The notes: generated by a model not told the origin, from the letters alone. 46,112 bases of DNA from Planctomicrobium piriforme (GCA_945869735.1 CAMBPQ010000021.1:1-46112), one strand, 5' to 3'; counted from the first letter of the stretch, positions 1 to 8,088 are shown. Numbers and translations are program-made.

Positions 1-1758
1 GGTGACTTCGACCAGCACGGGAACTGCGTTGACGCCATCAGCCGGCTTGGGGCCTCCGCGACCGGTGGCCCGGATCATCACGGTGCCCACCCCCAGCAGT
101 TCGGCCGGCACCTCGATCGACGATTCGGACCCGGAGATGCGGCCGAGCACGCGACCCAGCGCGAACACCACCGCTCCCTCGATCCCCTTACCCTTCACAG
201 CCACGCGGACTGTGCCCGTGCGGGTCGTCCTCAGCGGCTCGACTGTCAACTCGATCGCACGGTCGTGGTTGGCAAACAATACCGGGATGATGCTCCGCCC
301 CTGCGTCTCGACCGGTGACGACTCGATCGCCACCACGCGGACGTCATGGTGGCCGTCGGCCAGCATCGTGGTGTCGAGCACGAGACGGCCGCCGGGACCG
401 CACTCCGTGAGCCGCATGCCGTCGACGAAGAGTTCGAAACGGTCGACCACGCCCTCACCGGGCATGGTCGCCCGTGGCTCAAGCTCAACCGTGTCGGAGA
501 GCGTCGCTCCTGACTCGAGGAGTTTGGAGTCGGCCGCGTTCACCACTTCGACCGTCGGGATCGACGCCCAGGGCTGGCAGAGCGGATCGCCGACTACCAG
601 CAGTTGGTAGGGCGATCGCACCGACTGGTAGAAGGCCTCCGCGAGACTCGCGCCCCGCGCGTAGTGAACCTGGATCGCCGCGTGCGGGAACTTCGCCTGG
701 ATCGAGTAGGGCTCGATCACGGTGCCGCTGGAGCCGGCGGCACCGTAGCGGAGAAACTCCGACAGCGGCGTCTGCCCCGCCGACGGCGTGAAGATCGCCC
801 CGAAGCTCGTGAGGTTCTCGCAGATCGCGCCGGGCAGGATCGTGCTGCCGCTCGACCGCCAGTCGAAACTGGGCGTGCCGGTCATCAGCCCGGCCACGTC
901 CTTCTTCGCCGAGGGAAGCACGCCCGAGACGATCTCCGCTTTCACGCCGAGTTTGTCTAGCACCCGCACCGCGGCCGGAAACACAACTGAGCGGGTCGTC
1001 GTCCGCACGTCGCCATTCGTCATGAAATAGACCGTGCCCTTCGGCTTCGTGCCGTCGGCTCGCGCGGCCGAGCGGAGATAGGCGGCAACCTCGCGGGGCG
1101 TGTTACCCCGCCCGGATGTCACGCCGAGCATCGCTGACAGCAGATAGCGGCTGCCCCCCGCCTCGAGCAACTCGCCGTTCGGTCCCCAGCCGTACCAGCT
1201 ACGGAAGCCGACGGTCGTCTGCGGCACGCCGTCGGTGTCGAGCGGGCGGAAGTAGTCGTTGCTCTCCGCGTCGAGCCAGGCGGGTACGCCGCTTTGCACC
1301 GCCGCGAACAGCATCGTCATACCGGTGAGCGAGGCCGATGGAAACCGGTCCTTGGCGGCAAGGTCGGGGGGCAGTTCGTCCCTGAAATCAATCCGCCAGG
1401 GAAAGTCGCTCGACCAGACCACGCAATCGATCTGCGGCGCAAGGCGGCGGGAGTCGATCGCCCGGAGCACCGGCGCGAGCAGTTCACTGCGAAACCGTGC
1501 GGTCGTGGTGCTCTCGGTGCTGTCCTTCCAGGGCAGCATCAGGGTGTTGATCGGCGGAACGTCGCGGGCGGCGATGAAGGCATTGGCCACGGCTAGGCTG
1601 TCGGTGCTGGCGGGGTTTACCACCACGAACAGGTTTTCCGGGCCGCCGCCTGCCCGCGCCACGGTCATCGAAGTGGCCATGCAAAGGATGGCCAGTAACC
1701 GCCCGATCAAAAACCACTCGGGCAAAGCCGCGGGGGAGAAACAGGCTCGTGCTCGCAT
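1..1758 (-). CDS. TIGR03790 family secreted protein (3' end outside window)
   Basis: The minus strand is open from an ATG at 1758 to the window edge (586 codons, no stop reached), so the C-terminus is missing. The N-terminus is a signal peptide: a basic start, a hydrophobic stretch LLAILCMATSMTVARAG, then the mature start near ENLFVVVNPAS. Following segments such as VVNPASTDSLAVANAFIAAR, the DFPWRIDF stretch, SAMLGVTSGRGNTPREV and the GTVYFMTNGDVRTTTRS block match what I know of TIGR03790, an uncharacterised family found almost only in genomes carrying an exosortase (PEP-CTERM sorting). The last 200 residues look like beta-rich Ig-like modules (phrases such as VDRFELFVDGMRL and DGHHDVRVVAIES). 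Function is unknown; a role at the cell surface or in sorting is inference. Plus-strand frames here are shadows. Confidence 0.8.
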   Translation of the reverse strand, partial: MRARACFSPAALPEWFLIGRLLAILCMATSMTVARAGGGPENLFVVVNPASTDSLAVANAFIAARDVPPINTLMLPWKDSTESTTTARFRSELLAPVLRAIDSRRLAPQIDCVVWSSDFPWRIDFRDELPPDLAAKDRFPSASLTGMTMLFAAVQSGVPAWLDAESNDYFRPLDTDGVPQTTVGFRSWYGWGPNGELLEAGGSRYLLSAMLGVTSGRGNTPREVAAYLRSAARADGTKPKGTVYFMTNGDVRTTTRSVVFPAAVRVLDKLGVKAEIVSGVLPSAKKDVAGLMTGTPSFDWRSSGSTILPGAICENLTSFGAIFTPSAGQTPLSEFLRYGAAGSSGTVIEPYSIQAKFPHAAIQVHYARGASLAEAFYQSVRSPYQLLVVGDPLCQPWASIPTVEVVNAADSKLLESGATLSDTVELEPRATMPGEGVVDRFELFVDGMRLTECGPGGRLVLDTTMLADGHHDVRVVAIESSPVETQGRSIIPVLFANHDRAIELTVEPLRTTRTGTVRVAVKGKGIEGAVVFALGRVLGRISGSESSIEVPAELLGVGTVMIRATGRGGPKPADGVNAVPVLVEVT

Positions 1759-1936
1759 CGTCAGGCACCCGGGGTATCGCGGAGCGTCTTCCACCCACCG
1801 CGGAGTGTAGGCCCTCGAGCGGTGATGCTCCACCGGTCGGGCAAAACGGCTTGTCCAAACCCACCCCAGCGCACACCCCGTCTCCCGCATCAACGCGTAA
1901 AAACGCCACGTCACCCGCATCGACGCGGTCTCCTGT

Positions 1937-1973
1937 CAGGAAGCCCCGAGCGCAAGCGCGGGAAAGACGCCCA
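1937..1973 (+). repeat. palindromic repeat copy 1 (single unit)
   Basis: Copy of the dispersed GGAAGCCCC(A/G)AGCGC family, with a slightly diverged core (GAGCGCAAGCGCGGGAAAGA). It sits in the 290-bp gap between the TIGR03790 gene and the divergent M28 peptidase. It is preceded by a CATCGACGCGG leader that is also seen beside the copy near 17597. No inverted partner was found nearby. The rest of the gap (1759-1936) shows no gene. Confidence 0.75.
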
Positions 1974-2048
1974 CCATGGATGGCTTGTTCCACGGAAGGC
2001 TAGACTGCCAATGGGGTCGCTCCGCCTGCCCGCGTTTTCTCACGTTCC

Positions 2049-2993
2049 ATGCCCACACCGACTGCCATGCACCGCCTCGGCCCGCTGGTCATCTTCCTTG
2101 CCACTGCAGGCGTGGCCGGCAGTGCCGTCGCGGCCGAGCCTGAGTTTTCTGGCGCCCGGGCCTTCGCCCATCTCGAGGCGATCTGTGAACTGGGGCCACG
2201 GCCCAGCGGTTCGGCGGCGATGGACCGGCAGCGGGTGCTGCTGGCGGACCACTTCCGTCAAGCCGGGGCCACGGTTGCCGGCCAGGCCTTCCAGATTCGC
2301 GACCGCCGCACGGGCAAGCCCGTGCACGTCGAGAACCTGATCGTGACCTGGCACCCGGATCGTGCCGATCGCGTGCTCATCGGCGCTCACTACGACACGC
2401 GGCCGTTTCCCGACCGCGATCCGGTCGATCCCCAAGGCCGGTTTATCGGCGCCAACGACGGCGCCAGCGGCGTCGCCCTGCTCATGGAACTGGCCGCCGC
2501 GATGCCCACGCTCCCGGGTCCCGTCGGCGTCGACTTCGTCCTCTTCGACGCCGAGGAATACGTCGTCGCCCCCCGCGACCCGTACTGCCTCGGGTCGAAC
2601 TACTTCGCGCGGCAGTACGCGGCCGATCGTCGCGCCGGTCGCCTCGAGCATGCCTACCGCTGCGGCGCGATCGTCGACATGGTTGCCGACCGTGATCTGG
2701 CGATCTGGCAGGAGCAGCACAGCGTCGACTGGCCAGACACGCGCGAGGTGGTCGACGCGATCTGGGAGACGGCCGCCAGGATGGGCGCGAGGCAGTTCAT
2801 CCCCCGGCCCAAATACGCGGTGGAAGACGACCACGTGCCGCTGAGGATGATCGGCGGGATCCCCACCTGCGACATCATCGACTTCGACTACCCGCAGTGG
2901 CACACCACGCAAGACGTCCCCGCAAACTGCGCGGCGGAGTCGCTCGAGGTCGTGGGCCGCGTAGTCCTCGCATGGCTCCGCGGGCTGCGGTAA
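2049..2993 (+). CDS. M28 family zinc metallopeptidase, glutaminyl-peptide cyclotransferase-like
   Basis: A 314-residue exported protein. Residues 1-29 form a signal peptide (MHRLGPLVIFLATAGVAG core, AVAAE cleavage region); a second in-frame ATG (Met7) would also give one. The M28 fold is clear: GAHYDTRPFPD (112-122), GANDGASGVALLMEL (134-148) with the zinc Asp137, LFDAEE (165-170) giving catalytic Glu169 and zinc Glu170, EDDHVPLRMIGGIP (259-272), and YPQWHTTQD (281-289) with zinc His285. The order and the DDHVP and WHT motifs resemble glutaminyl cyclase more than aminopeptidases, so N-terminal pyroglutamate formation on secreted proteins is the favoured role; an aminopeptidase is the alternative. 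It heads a plus-strand run with the lipoyl-fold gene starting 5 bp downstream, and lnt. Confidence 0.85.
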   Translation: MPTPTAMHRLGPLVIFLATAGVAGSAVAAEPEFSGARAFAHLEAICELGPRPSGSAAMDRQRVLLADHFRQAGATVAGQAFQIRDRRTGKPVHVENLIVTWHPDRADRVLIGAHYDTRPFPDRDPVDPQGRFIGANDGASGVALLMELAAAMPTLPGPVGVDFVLFDAEEYVVAPRDPYCLGSNYFARQYAADRRAGRLEHAYRCGAIVDMVADRDLAIWQEQHSVDWPDTREVVDAIWETAARMGARQFIPRPKYAVEDDHVPLRMIGGIPTCDIIDFDYPQWHTTQDVPANCAAESLEVVGRVVLAWLRGLR

Positions 2994-2998
2994 CCCCG

Positions 2999-3262
2999 AT
3001 GACAGCTCCTCTTCCGCGGCGGCGCGAACAGCTCGTGGTTCCTGATCTTGGCCTGGGCGCTGCGCCGCTGGCCGTGTCGCTCTGGCTGGTCCCCACGGGG
3101 GCGACGGTCCTCGCGGGCGACCGCGTCGTGGAGCTCGTCGCCGGCGCCGCTACGATCGACCTCGAAGCCCCCGTCTCGGGACGGCTCGTCGCGCAGCTCG
3201 CCGAGGAGGACGAGGCCGTCACGGCCGGGTCGGCGATCGCGGAGTTTGAGGTGGACGAGTGA
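2999..3262 (+). CDS. stand-alone lipoyl/biotinyl-fold domain protein without a lysine
   Basis: An 87-residue protein starting 5 bp after the M28 gene and sharing 4 bp (GTGA) with lnt, so all three are probably co-translated. The pattern LWLVPTGATVLAGDRVVEL, then TIDLEAPVSGRLV, then EEDEAVTAGSAIAEFEV is the two-repeat hammerhead of a lipoyl/biotinyl domain as found in E2 subunits of 2-oxoacid dehydrogenases. The usual DKA turn that carries the modified lysine reads GAA here, and the whole protein has no lysine. It therefore cannot be lipoylated or biotinylated in the standard way. An in-frame ATG at 2972, inside the previous gene, is a less likely start. Function unknown. Confidence 0.72.
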   Translation: MTAPLPRRREQLVVPDLGLGAAPLAVSLWLVPTGATVLAGDRVVELVAGAATIDLEAPVSGRLVAQLAEEDEAVTAGSAIAEFEVDE

Positions 3263-5004
3263 GCCTGGCGACACGCACCGACGCGCTGACCGGTGCACCT
3301 GGTACCCAGCGGCTCTGGCTGCTCGTGTTGGCCGGCGCGATCACGATGTTTCTGGTGCAGCCCCCCCCAGACCTCTGGCTGCTCGCCTGGGTTGCGCCGT
3401 TGCCCTGGCTCTGGGTCGTGCAGGACGGCGGGCTGCCGGGGCGTCATCCATGGCGGGCCATTTGGGCCGGCGGCCTGCTGTATTGGCTGCTCGCCATCCA
3501 CTGGCTGCGGCTGCCCCATCCCGCGACGTCAATCGGTTGGGTAGCGCTCTCCGCCTACCTCGCGGCTTATCTGCCGCTCTTTGTCTGGACGGCGCGGCGG
3601 CTCGTTCACCGGTGGCGGTGGCCGCTGGTGCCGGCGGCAGCCGTGGCGTGGATGGCATGCGAGCAGCTGCGGGGCTGGATCCTCGGTGGCTTCACGTTCG
3701 CCATGCTCGGCCACACACAATGGCGGTGGACCACGCTCCTCCAAAGCGCCGACGCACTTGGCGCCGTCGGTGTTGGCGGGATCGTGATGGCGGTGGCGGC
3801 AGCGATCGCGACGCTGATCCGTTACGGCGTTCGCGGGGCACTCGGCGACCTGGCCGTCGCGGCGAGTGTGCTTACGCTGGCACTTGGCTACGGCACCTGG
3901 CGGCTCGCGGGCGAGCCCGCCACGACAAACAGGACGCTCGACGTGCTCCTCGTGCAGGGTTCGATCGACACCGAACTCAAGCACGATCCTGATGCGGCAG
4001 CCGACGTCGCCCGCCACTACGACGACCTCACGATCGGGGCTCTGGCGCTACCGGAGCATGCGGGCCGACCAGACCTCGTCGTCTGGCCGGAGACGATGTG
4101 GCGGTGGGGTCTGCTCGAGGTCCATCCCGACGAGCCGCTCGACGAAGCGGTCGTAGAACAAATGCTCGGCATTGAGCCAGCTGGTGCCGACGAACCCTCC
4201 CGCGCGAAGCGGCGGGCTCGCTGCCGCGAGCTGCTCGGCCAACAGCGACTCGACGCGCTGGCTGTCTACGCGAAGCGCTACGGCACCTGCTGGCTCGTCG
4301 GCCTCGACCGGCAGGTGGTCACACCGCACGTGCCTGCGGGCGTCGAGAACTACAACGCCGCAGTCTTTCTCGACCCGCACGGCGCCGCGTTGGCCTGCTA
4401 CGACAAGATGTACCCGGTGATGTTTGGCGAGTACGTACCGCTGGCCGACAGGTTCCCGATTCTCTATCGGCTCACGCCCCTGCCCGGCGGCCTCACCCCG
4501 GGAAAGACACCGGTCGTGGTCGACGTCGCCGGCTTCGCGGTCGCGCCGACGATCTGCTACGAGACCGCCCTTCCCGGGGCGTTCCGCGCGCTGGTGCGTG
4601 CGCTCACCGCCACGAGCCAGCGTCCCGACGTGATCGTCAACCTCACCAACGACGGCTGGTTCTGGGGATCGAGTGAGCTCGACATGCACCTCGTCGCGGC
4701 CGTGTTTCGGGCCGTCGAAGTCCGCACACCCATCGTGGTGGCGGCCAACACCGGCTTTTCCGCCTCCATCGACGGTTCGGGCCGCCTCCTGGCCCGGGGA
4801 CCACGGCGGGCCACGGCGACCCTCCGGGTGACCGTCCGCCCCGACGGCCGCACGAGCCCGTGGCTGGTGGTGGGAACCCTGCCGATTGGGGTATGTGTGG
4901 CGATCATGGCGGCCGCGGCAGCCGAATCACTCCTTTTGGGGCGGCGGCGTCGGAGCGGCCGATCGACCGAAGGGGCAGCCGGATCGTCACTTGAGCCATC
5001 CTGA
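3259..5004 (+). CDS. lnt: apolipoprotein N-acyltransferase
   Basis: A 581-residue integral membrane enzyme that adds the third acyl chain to the N-terminal cysteine of lipoproteins in the inner membrane. The N-terminal third holds about six hydrophobic segments (for example LWLLVLAGAITMFLV, WAGGLLYWLLAIHWL, GVGGIVMAVAAAIATLI). The periplasmic nitrilase domain begins near residue 227 (LDVLLVQGSID). The catalytic triad is visible: Glu278 in VVWPETMW, Lys383 in CYDKMYPVMFGEYVP, and Cys433 in TICYETALPG. A last hydrophobic segment lies near 540-555. The GTG start overlaps the stop of the preceding gene. The length is slightly above the usual 500-550. Its presence fits the lipoprotein at 16671. 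Confidence 0.93.
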   Translation: MSLATRTDALTGAPGTQRLWLLVLAGAITMFLVQPPPDLWLLAWVAPLPWLWVVQDGGLPGRHPWRAIWAGGLLYWLLAIHWLRLPHPATSIGWVALSAYLAAYLPLFVWTARRLVHRWRWPLVPAAAVAWMACEQLRGWILGGFTFAMLGHTQWRWTTLLQSADALGAVGVGGIVMAVAAAIATLIRYGVRGALGDLAVAASVLTLALGYGTWRLAGEPATTNRTLDVLLVQGSIDTELKHDPDAAADVARHYDDLTIGALALPEHAGRPDLVVWPETMWRWGLLEVHPDEPLDEAVVEQMLGIEPAGADEPSRAKRRARCRELLGQQRLDALAVYAKRYGTCWLVGLDRQVVTPHVPAGVENYNAAVFLDPHGAALACYDKMYPVMFGEYVPLADRFPILYRLTPLPGGLTPGKTPVVVDVAGFAVAPTICYETALPGAFRALVRALTATSQRPDVIVNLTNDGWFWGSSELDMHLVAAVFRAVEVRTPIVVAANTGFSASIDGSGRLLARGPRRATATLRVTVRPDGRTSPWLVVGTLPIGVCVAIMAAAAAESLLLGRRRRSGRSTEGAAGSSLEPS

Positions 5005-5136
5005 TCCGTCTGCCGATTACTTCTCCCGGGGTCGTGGCCCAGCCCGGGGAGTCTTGCCCGGTCCGGCCGCCGCCGCCGACAATAAGAAGGTCTCCGTCGC
5101 GACCACCTGCGGTGCGGCCCGAGGGCGAGGAACTCC

Positions 5137-5997
5137 ATGAACGTCATCGGCAAAATCTTCGTGTTCGCGGTGTTCGTCATGAGCCTCATGCTGATGACGT
5201 TCGCGGGCGTTATTTTCATGTCGCACGTCAACTGGAAGGACGAGGTCTACCGCAATCCCCAGGACTGCCTGCCGGGCCAGCTCCCCGGGTACGACTACCG
5301 CCTCAAGCAGGCGACCGCTGAACGAGAGAAGCTCGACAAGGACATCACCGAACTCCAGCGGAAGGTCGCGGAGTCGGAGCAGTCGCGGGACCAGGTCGTC
5401 GCCCGCTTGCAGTCAGCCATCGTCAAGAAGGACGAGGAGCTCTCGCAGTTGCGGACCGCCAAGGCCGATCGGGAGGCGGCACAGCAAAAGGCGCTCGACG
5501 AACTCAAGGACGCCCGCGAGCAGCTGAAACTCGTCGCCGAGGAGGTGGAAAAACTGACTGCCCAAGTGAATGAGCAACAGGTGAAGGTCGACTCGCAGGT
5601 CGATCGCTCGGCCAAGCTCTCCGCCTCGCTGGCCGAGGTGCAGGCGCAGCTCACGATGGCGGCCGAACGGAAGGCGCAGCTTGAGAAGCAGGTCGCCAAT
5701 GCCCGGATCCTGCTCCAGCAAAACGGCCTGACGCTCGAGAGCGCGGCGAAAGACCGTGTGCCCACGCTCGACGGCGACGTGATGGCGGTGGCCTTGGGCT
5801 CGATTCAGGTGTCGCTCGGCAGCGACGACGGACTGCAGGTGGGCCACACGCTCGAGGTCTACCGCGGCGGCGAATACATCGGCCGGGCCGTCGTGAAGAG
5901 TGTGATGCCCGACCACTCGGTCGCCGAGCTCGTGAAGGCCTACGCCCGCGGCATCGTGCAGCGGGGCGACAAGGTGACCACGCGGCTCAAGGCCTGA
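5137..5997 (+). CDS. membrane-anchored coiled-coil protein, unknown function
   Basis: A 286-residue protein. Residues 5-30 (IFVFAVFVMSLMLMTFAGVIF) form one transmembrane anchor or uncleaved signal. From about 60 to 200 there is a long charged heptad-rich coiled coil (TAEREKLDKDITELQRKVAE and similar). The last 75 residues form a compact beta-rich domain (VMAVALGSIQVSLGSDDGLQ, TLEVYRGGEYIGRAVVKSV, IVQRGDKVTTRL) like those that end bacterial coiled-coil envelope proteins such as MreC-type factors. It starts 132 bp after lnt and is followed 30 bp later by a small membrane protein, probably in one operon. No family name can be given; a structural or scaffolding role in the envelope is inference. 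Confidence 0.75.
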   Translation: MNVIGKIFVFAVFVMSLMLMTFAGVIFMSHVNWKDEVYRNPQDCLPGQLPGYDYRLKQATAEREKLDKDITELQRKVAESEQSRDQVVARLQSAIVKKDEELSQLRTAKADREAAQQKALDELKDAREQLKLVAEEVEKLTAQVNEQQVKVDSQVDRSAKLSASLAEVQAQLTMAAERKAQLEKQVANARILLQQNGLTLESAAKDRVPTLDGDVMAVALGSIQVSLGSDDGLQVGHTLEVYRGGEYIGRAVVKSVMPDHSVAELVKAYARGIVQRGDKVTTRLKA

Positions 5998-6027
5998 GTG
6001 CAGTCGCGGAAGCGACGGGAGGTTTCG

Positions 6028-6189
6028 ATGGCCGACGACACGCAGCAACAGCCCCAGCGCCGGTCGCCGATGAACGTCGACACGGCGATGCTCCTGCTTT
6101 CATTCGTCGCCCTTTCCGTGGGCTGCCTGATCATGGCCCTCGACCTGTTCCTGCGGCGGATGCCCCTCTCCCCGTTGCCACCGCAATAG
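6028..6189 (+). CDS. small single-span membrane protein (53 aa)
   Basis: A 53-residue protein: a polar, glutamine- and arginine-rich N-terminus (MADDTQQQPQRRSPMN), one hydrophobic helix (AMLLLSFVALSVGCLIMALDLFL), and a short proline-rich tail. The ATG at 6028 is chosen because GGGAGG lies 5-6 bp upstream; a GTG directly after the previous stop would add ten residues. It sits between the coiled-coil membrane protein and the MtfA-like gene. It could be an accessory membrane peptide for the coiled-coil protein; no family recognised. Confidence 0.65.
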   Translation: MADDTQQQPQRRSPMNVDTAMLLLSFVALSVGCLIMALDLFLRRMPLSPLPPQ

Positions 6190-6213
6190 GCCCCGGCCAC
6201 GGGTGTGCATGCC

Positions 6214-6999
6214 ATGCTCCTGTCGTGGATGCGGGCCCGCCGTCGTCGCGCGATCGCCGAGCAGCCTTTTCCCGGAGCCTGGCACGACATCCTCCGCCGC
6301 GGCGTCAAGCAGGCGCAGTGGCTCGACGAGGCCGAGACCGACCGGCTCCGCAGCTGGGTCGCGGTGTTCGTCGCCGAGAAACACTTCGAGGGCTGCGGTG
6401 GCCTCGAGATCACCGATGAGGTCCGCGTCACGATCGCGGGCCAGGCGGGCCTGGTGACACTCGGGTTTGAAGGCGAGTGGTTCGACGCCCTTAAGTCAGT
6501 GCTCGTCTATCCGGGCGACTACATTGTGCCGCGGTCGACGCCACTCGAAGGCGGCGGGGAACTCGAGTGGCGGGAGGCCCGGGTCGGGGAGACGTGGTCG
6601 GGTGGGAGCATGGTGCTTTCGTGGCCGGGCGTGCTCGACGGGGGACGGTTCCGCGACGGCCCGCGCAGCGTGGTGATCCACGAGTGCGCGCATCTCGTCG
6701 ACGCGATCGACGGCGACATCGACGGCATCCCACCGCTGCCTGCCGTCGGCCGCCAGGAGTGGATCACGGGCATAGCGGCCTGCCGGGCCCGCTTCGGGGA
6801 GGCGCTCGACGACGGCCGGTCGACGGCCTTCGACGAATACGCCGCGGAGAGCGACGCGGAGTTCTTCGCGGTGGCGAGCGAGTGCTTCTTCCAGGACCCG
6901 CACCGGCTCGTGCGGCACGACCGGACGCTCTACGACCTGCTCAGCGTCGCCTGGCGGCAGGATCCCAGGTCGCGCATGCCAATCAGCCCTCGCCGCTGA
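6214..6999 (+). CDS. MtfA-type zinc-dependent peptidase
   Basis: A 261-residue soluble protein. The start MLLSWMRARRRRAIA resembles the basic start of MtfA; a GTG 9 bp upstream is also in frame. Family landmarks are all present: FVAEKHFEGCGGLEITDEVR (52-71), the zinc-binding helix VIHECAHLVDAIDG with His156, Glu157 and His160, and downstream AESDAEFFAVASECFFQDP carrying the distal glutamate ligand. In Escherichia coli MtfA binds the repressor Mlc and has aminopeptidase activity; whether that holds here cannot be seen. Length matches the family (about 265). It is the last gene of the plus-strand run starting at 2049 and lies tail-to-tail with higA. Confidence 0.88.
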   Translation: MLLSWMRARRRRAIAEQPFPGAWHDILRRGVKQAQWLDEAETDRLRSWVAVFVAEKHFEGCGGLEITDEVRVTIAGQAGLVTLGFEGEWFDALKSVLVYPGDYIVPRSTPLEGGGELEWREARVGETWSGGSMVLSWPGVLDGGRFRDGPRSVVIHECAHLVDAIDGDIDGIPPLPAVGRQEWITGIAACRARFGEALDDGRSTAFDEYAAESDAEFFAVASECFFQDPHRLVRHDRTLYDLLSVAWRQDPRSRMPISPRR

Positions 7000-7052
7000 C
7001 CGCATCGCCGTCCGCATCGCCGGCGGTGACATGCTCGGCGCCGAGGATTTTG

Positions 7053-7523
7053 CTACAGGATGTCCGCTTGGCCGACGAGGCGCTGCTTGTGAGTCGCAAA
7101 CATTCCCGGCTTCTGCGCGTGCCACCCCCGGCTCCTCACGATCGGGAGACAGCGACTCGCATCAGGAAGCCCCAAGCGCGAGCGTGGGGAATGCGGGCAA
7201 TCCCGCCTGTACGCTGCCCCGAGAGGCTTGATTCGCCGGACTTCTTTTTCGAGCGCCCGCGACGCATCCCACAGGTCGAGGGCCCGCTGGGCATTGAGCC
7301 AGAACTCAGGCGAATTTCCGAACAGCCGCGACAGCCGCACCGCCATCTCCGGGCTGATCGCCCGGCGGGCCCGCAGAAGTTCGTTGACGGACTGCCGCGA
7401 TACTCCGATCGCATCGGCCAGGCCGGCCACAGTGAGCCCGTAGTCTGGCATGAAATCCTCCCGCAGCATCTCGCCTGGATGCGTCGGCCTCCGCGGCATG
7501 CGTCCTGAACGTGGAATGCTCAT
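7053..7523 (-). CDS. higA: HigA-type antitoxin with a repeat-encoded C-terminal tail
   Basis: A 156-residue protein whose first 100 residues are a standard HigA antitoxin: HPGEMLREDFMPDYGLTVAG (15-34), then the XRE helix-turn-helix LADAIGVSRQSVNELLRARR (35-54), and LSRLFGNSPEFWLNAQRALD (63-82). It would bind the toxin and repress its own operon. HigA proteins normally end near residue 100. Here the frame continues for about 55 residues of arginine-, proline- and cysteine-rich sequence, and the part reading PHSPRSRLGLPDASR is translated from the palindromic repeat at 7163-7195. The native stop has apparently been replaced. The toxin gene lies directly upstream in the usual higB-higA order. Confidence 0.83.
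   Translation of the reverse strand: MSIPRSGRMPRRPTHPGEMLREDFMPDYGLTVAGLADAIGVSRQSVNELLRARRAISPEMAVRLSRLFGNSPEFWLNAQRALDLWDASRALEKEVRRIKPLGAAYRRDCPHSPRSRLGLPDASRCLPIVRSRGWHAQKPGMFATHKQRLVGQADIL
7163..7195 (+). repeat. palindromic repeat copy 2, inside the 3' end of higA
   Basis: Direct-orientation unit with core GGAAGCCCCAAGCGCGAGCG followed by TGGGGAATGCGGG. It lies antisense within the extended higA frame and supplies its C-terminal residues. No inverted partner was found within 100 bp. Confidence 0.8.
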
Positions 7524-7544
7524 GATCAGATCTTTCGTTTCGGG

Positions 7545-7571
7545 TCAGGGATCAGGGATCAGGGATCAGGG
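7545..7571. repeat. heptamer tandem repeat at the higB-higA junction
   Basis: ATCAGGG occurs three times in a row, preceded by a partial TCAGGG. The array covers the higB stop codon (7559-7561) and the space before the higA start, so unit gain or loss would alter the higB C-terminus and the intergenic spacing. Confidence 0.75.
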
Positions 7572-7855
7572 CAGTGGTAGTCGCACACCTCGACATCGAA
7601 CGCATCACAGTCCTTGAACCGAAAGCAGATTCGCCACTGGTCATTGACGGCAATGGCAGTAAAGCCCTCGTGATCCCCCGTCGAGGTATGCGGGCGATTT
7701 CTCCGCGGCACTTTCAGGTCGTCGAGGGTTGTCGGCAGGTCGATGTACTCGAGTTTTCGAATCGCCCTCTCGACGACTTCGGTCGGCGGTCGCTTTGCTT
7801 TTCCTTTTTCAAAGAGATTTCGTGTCCGGCTATCGGCGTGGAGATCCGAGCCACG
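7559..7855 (-). pseudogene. higB: higB-like toxin lacking a start codon
   Basis: The minus-strand frame ending at a TGA at 7559 encodes an almost complete RelE/HigB-type mRNA interferase: SRTRNLFEKGKAKRPP, AIRKLEYIDLPTTLDDLKVP, then AVNDQWRICFRFKD and DVEVCDYH at the C-terminus, as expected for a 92-95 residue toxin cleaving mRNA on the ribosome. Going upstream, the frame runs through RGSDLHAD and meets a TAA at 7856-7858 with no ATG, GTG or TTG. The conserved start (typically MI.SF.D) is absent, and a palindromic repeat begins within 10 bp. A frameshift from a GTG in another frame is possible but would give unrelated N-terminal residues. Probably inactive; a rare start codon cannot be excluded. 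Confidence 0.65.
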
Positions 7856-7860
7856 TTATG

Positions 7861-8076
7861 AATGCCCAAGCGCAAGCGCTGGGAAGACGCCTCCCACTGT
7901 AACCCGCTCCACACCACGCCCACGTTCATCGCCCGTATTCCCATCGCTCGCGCTTCGGGCTTCTTGAACACCCGATGCAACGCGTCCCGACAGGAAGCCC
8001 CAAGCGCAAGCGCGGGGAATACGCCCGCCACCCCGTCCCGCTTCGCACACCCGTCGCTCGCGCTTGGGGCTTCCTG
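7861..8076. repeat. palindromic repeat cluster (copies 3-6, two inverted pairs)
   Basis: Four units lie between the higB remnant and the next gene: direct at about 7862-7891 (CCCAAGCGCAAGCGCTGGGA), inverted at 7933-7966 (CCCATCGCTCGCGCTTCGGG), direct at 7989-8029 (GGAAGCCCCAAGCGCAAGCG), and inverted at 8051-8075 (TCGCTCGCGCTTGGGGCTTC). Each direct/inverted pair is separated by about 20-45 bp and could fold into a long stem, in the manner of REP/BIME elements. The region also carries the 3' end of the minus-strand gene at 8089, so it may act as a transcript end. Confidence 0.85.
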
Positions 8077-8088
8077 AAACGGAGGCCG

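Noticed and set aside
2-1810. Several plus-strand open frames of 80-200 residues over the first 1.8 kb
   Set aside because: They are antisense shadows of the TIGR03790 gene: Ser/Arg/Thr-rich, no family resemblance, while the minus frame reads as a real exported protein over its full length.
7574-7861. Plus-strand frame of 95 residues opposite the toxin
   Set aside because: The opposite strand has clear HigB motifs (NDQWRICFRF, VEVCDYH); the plus frame resembles nothing.
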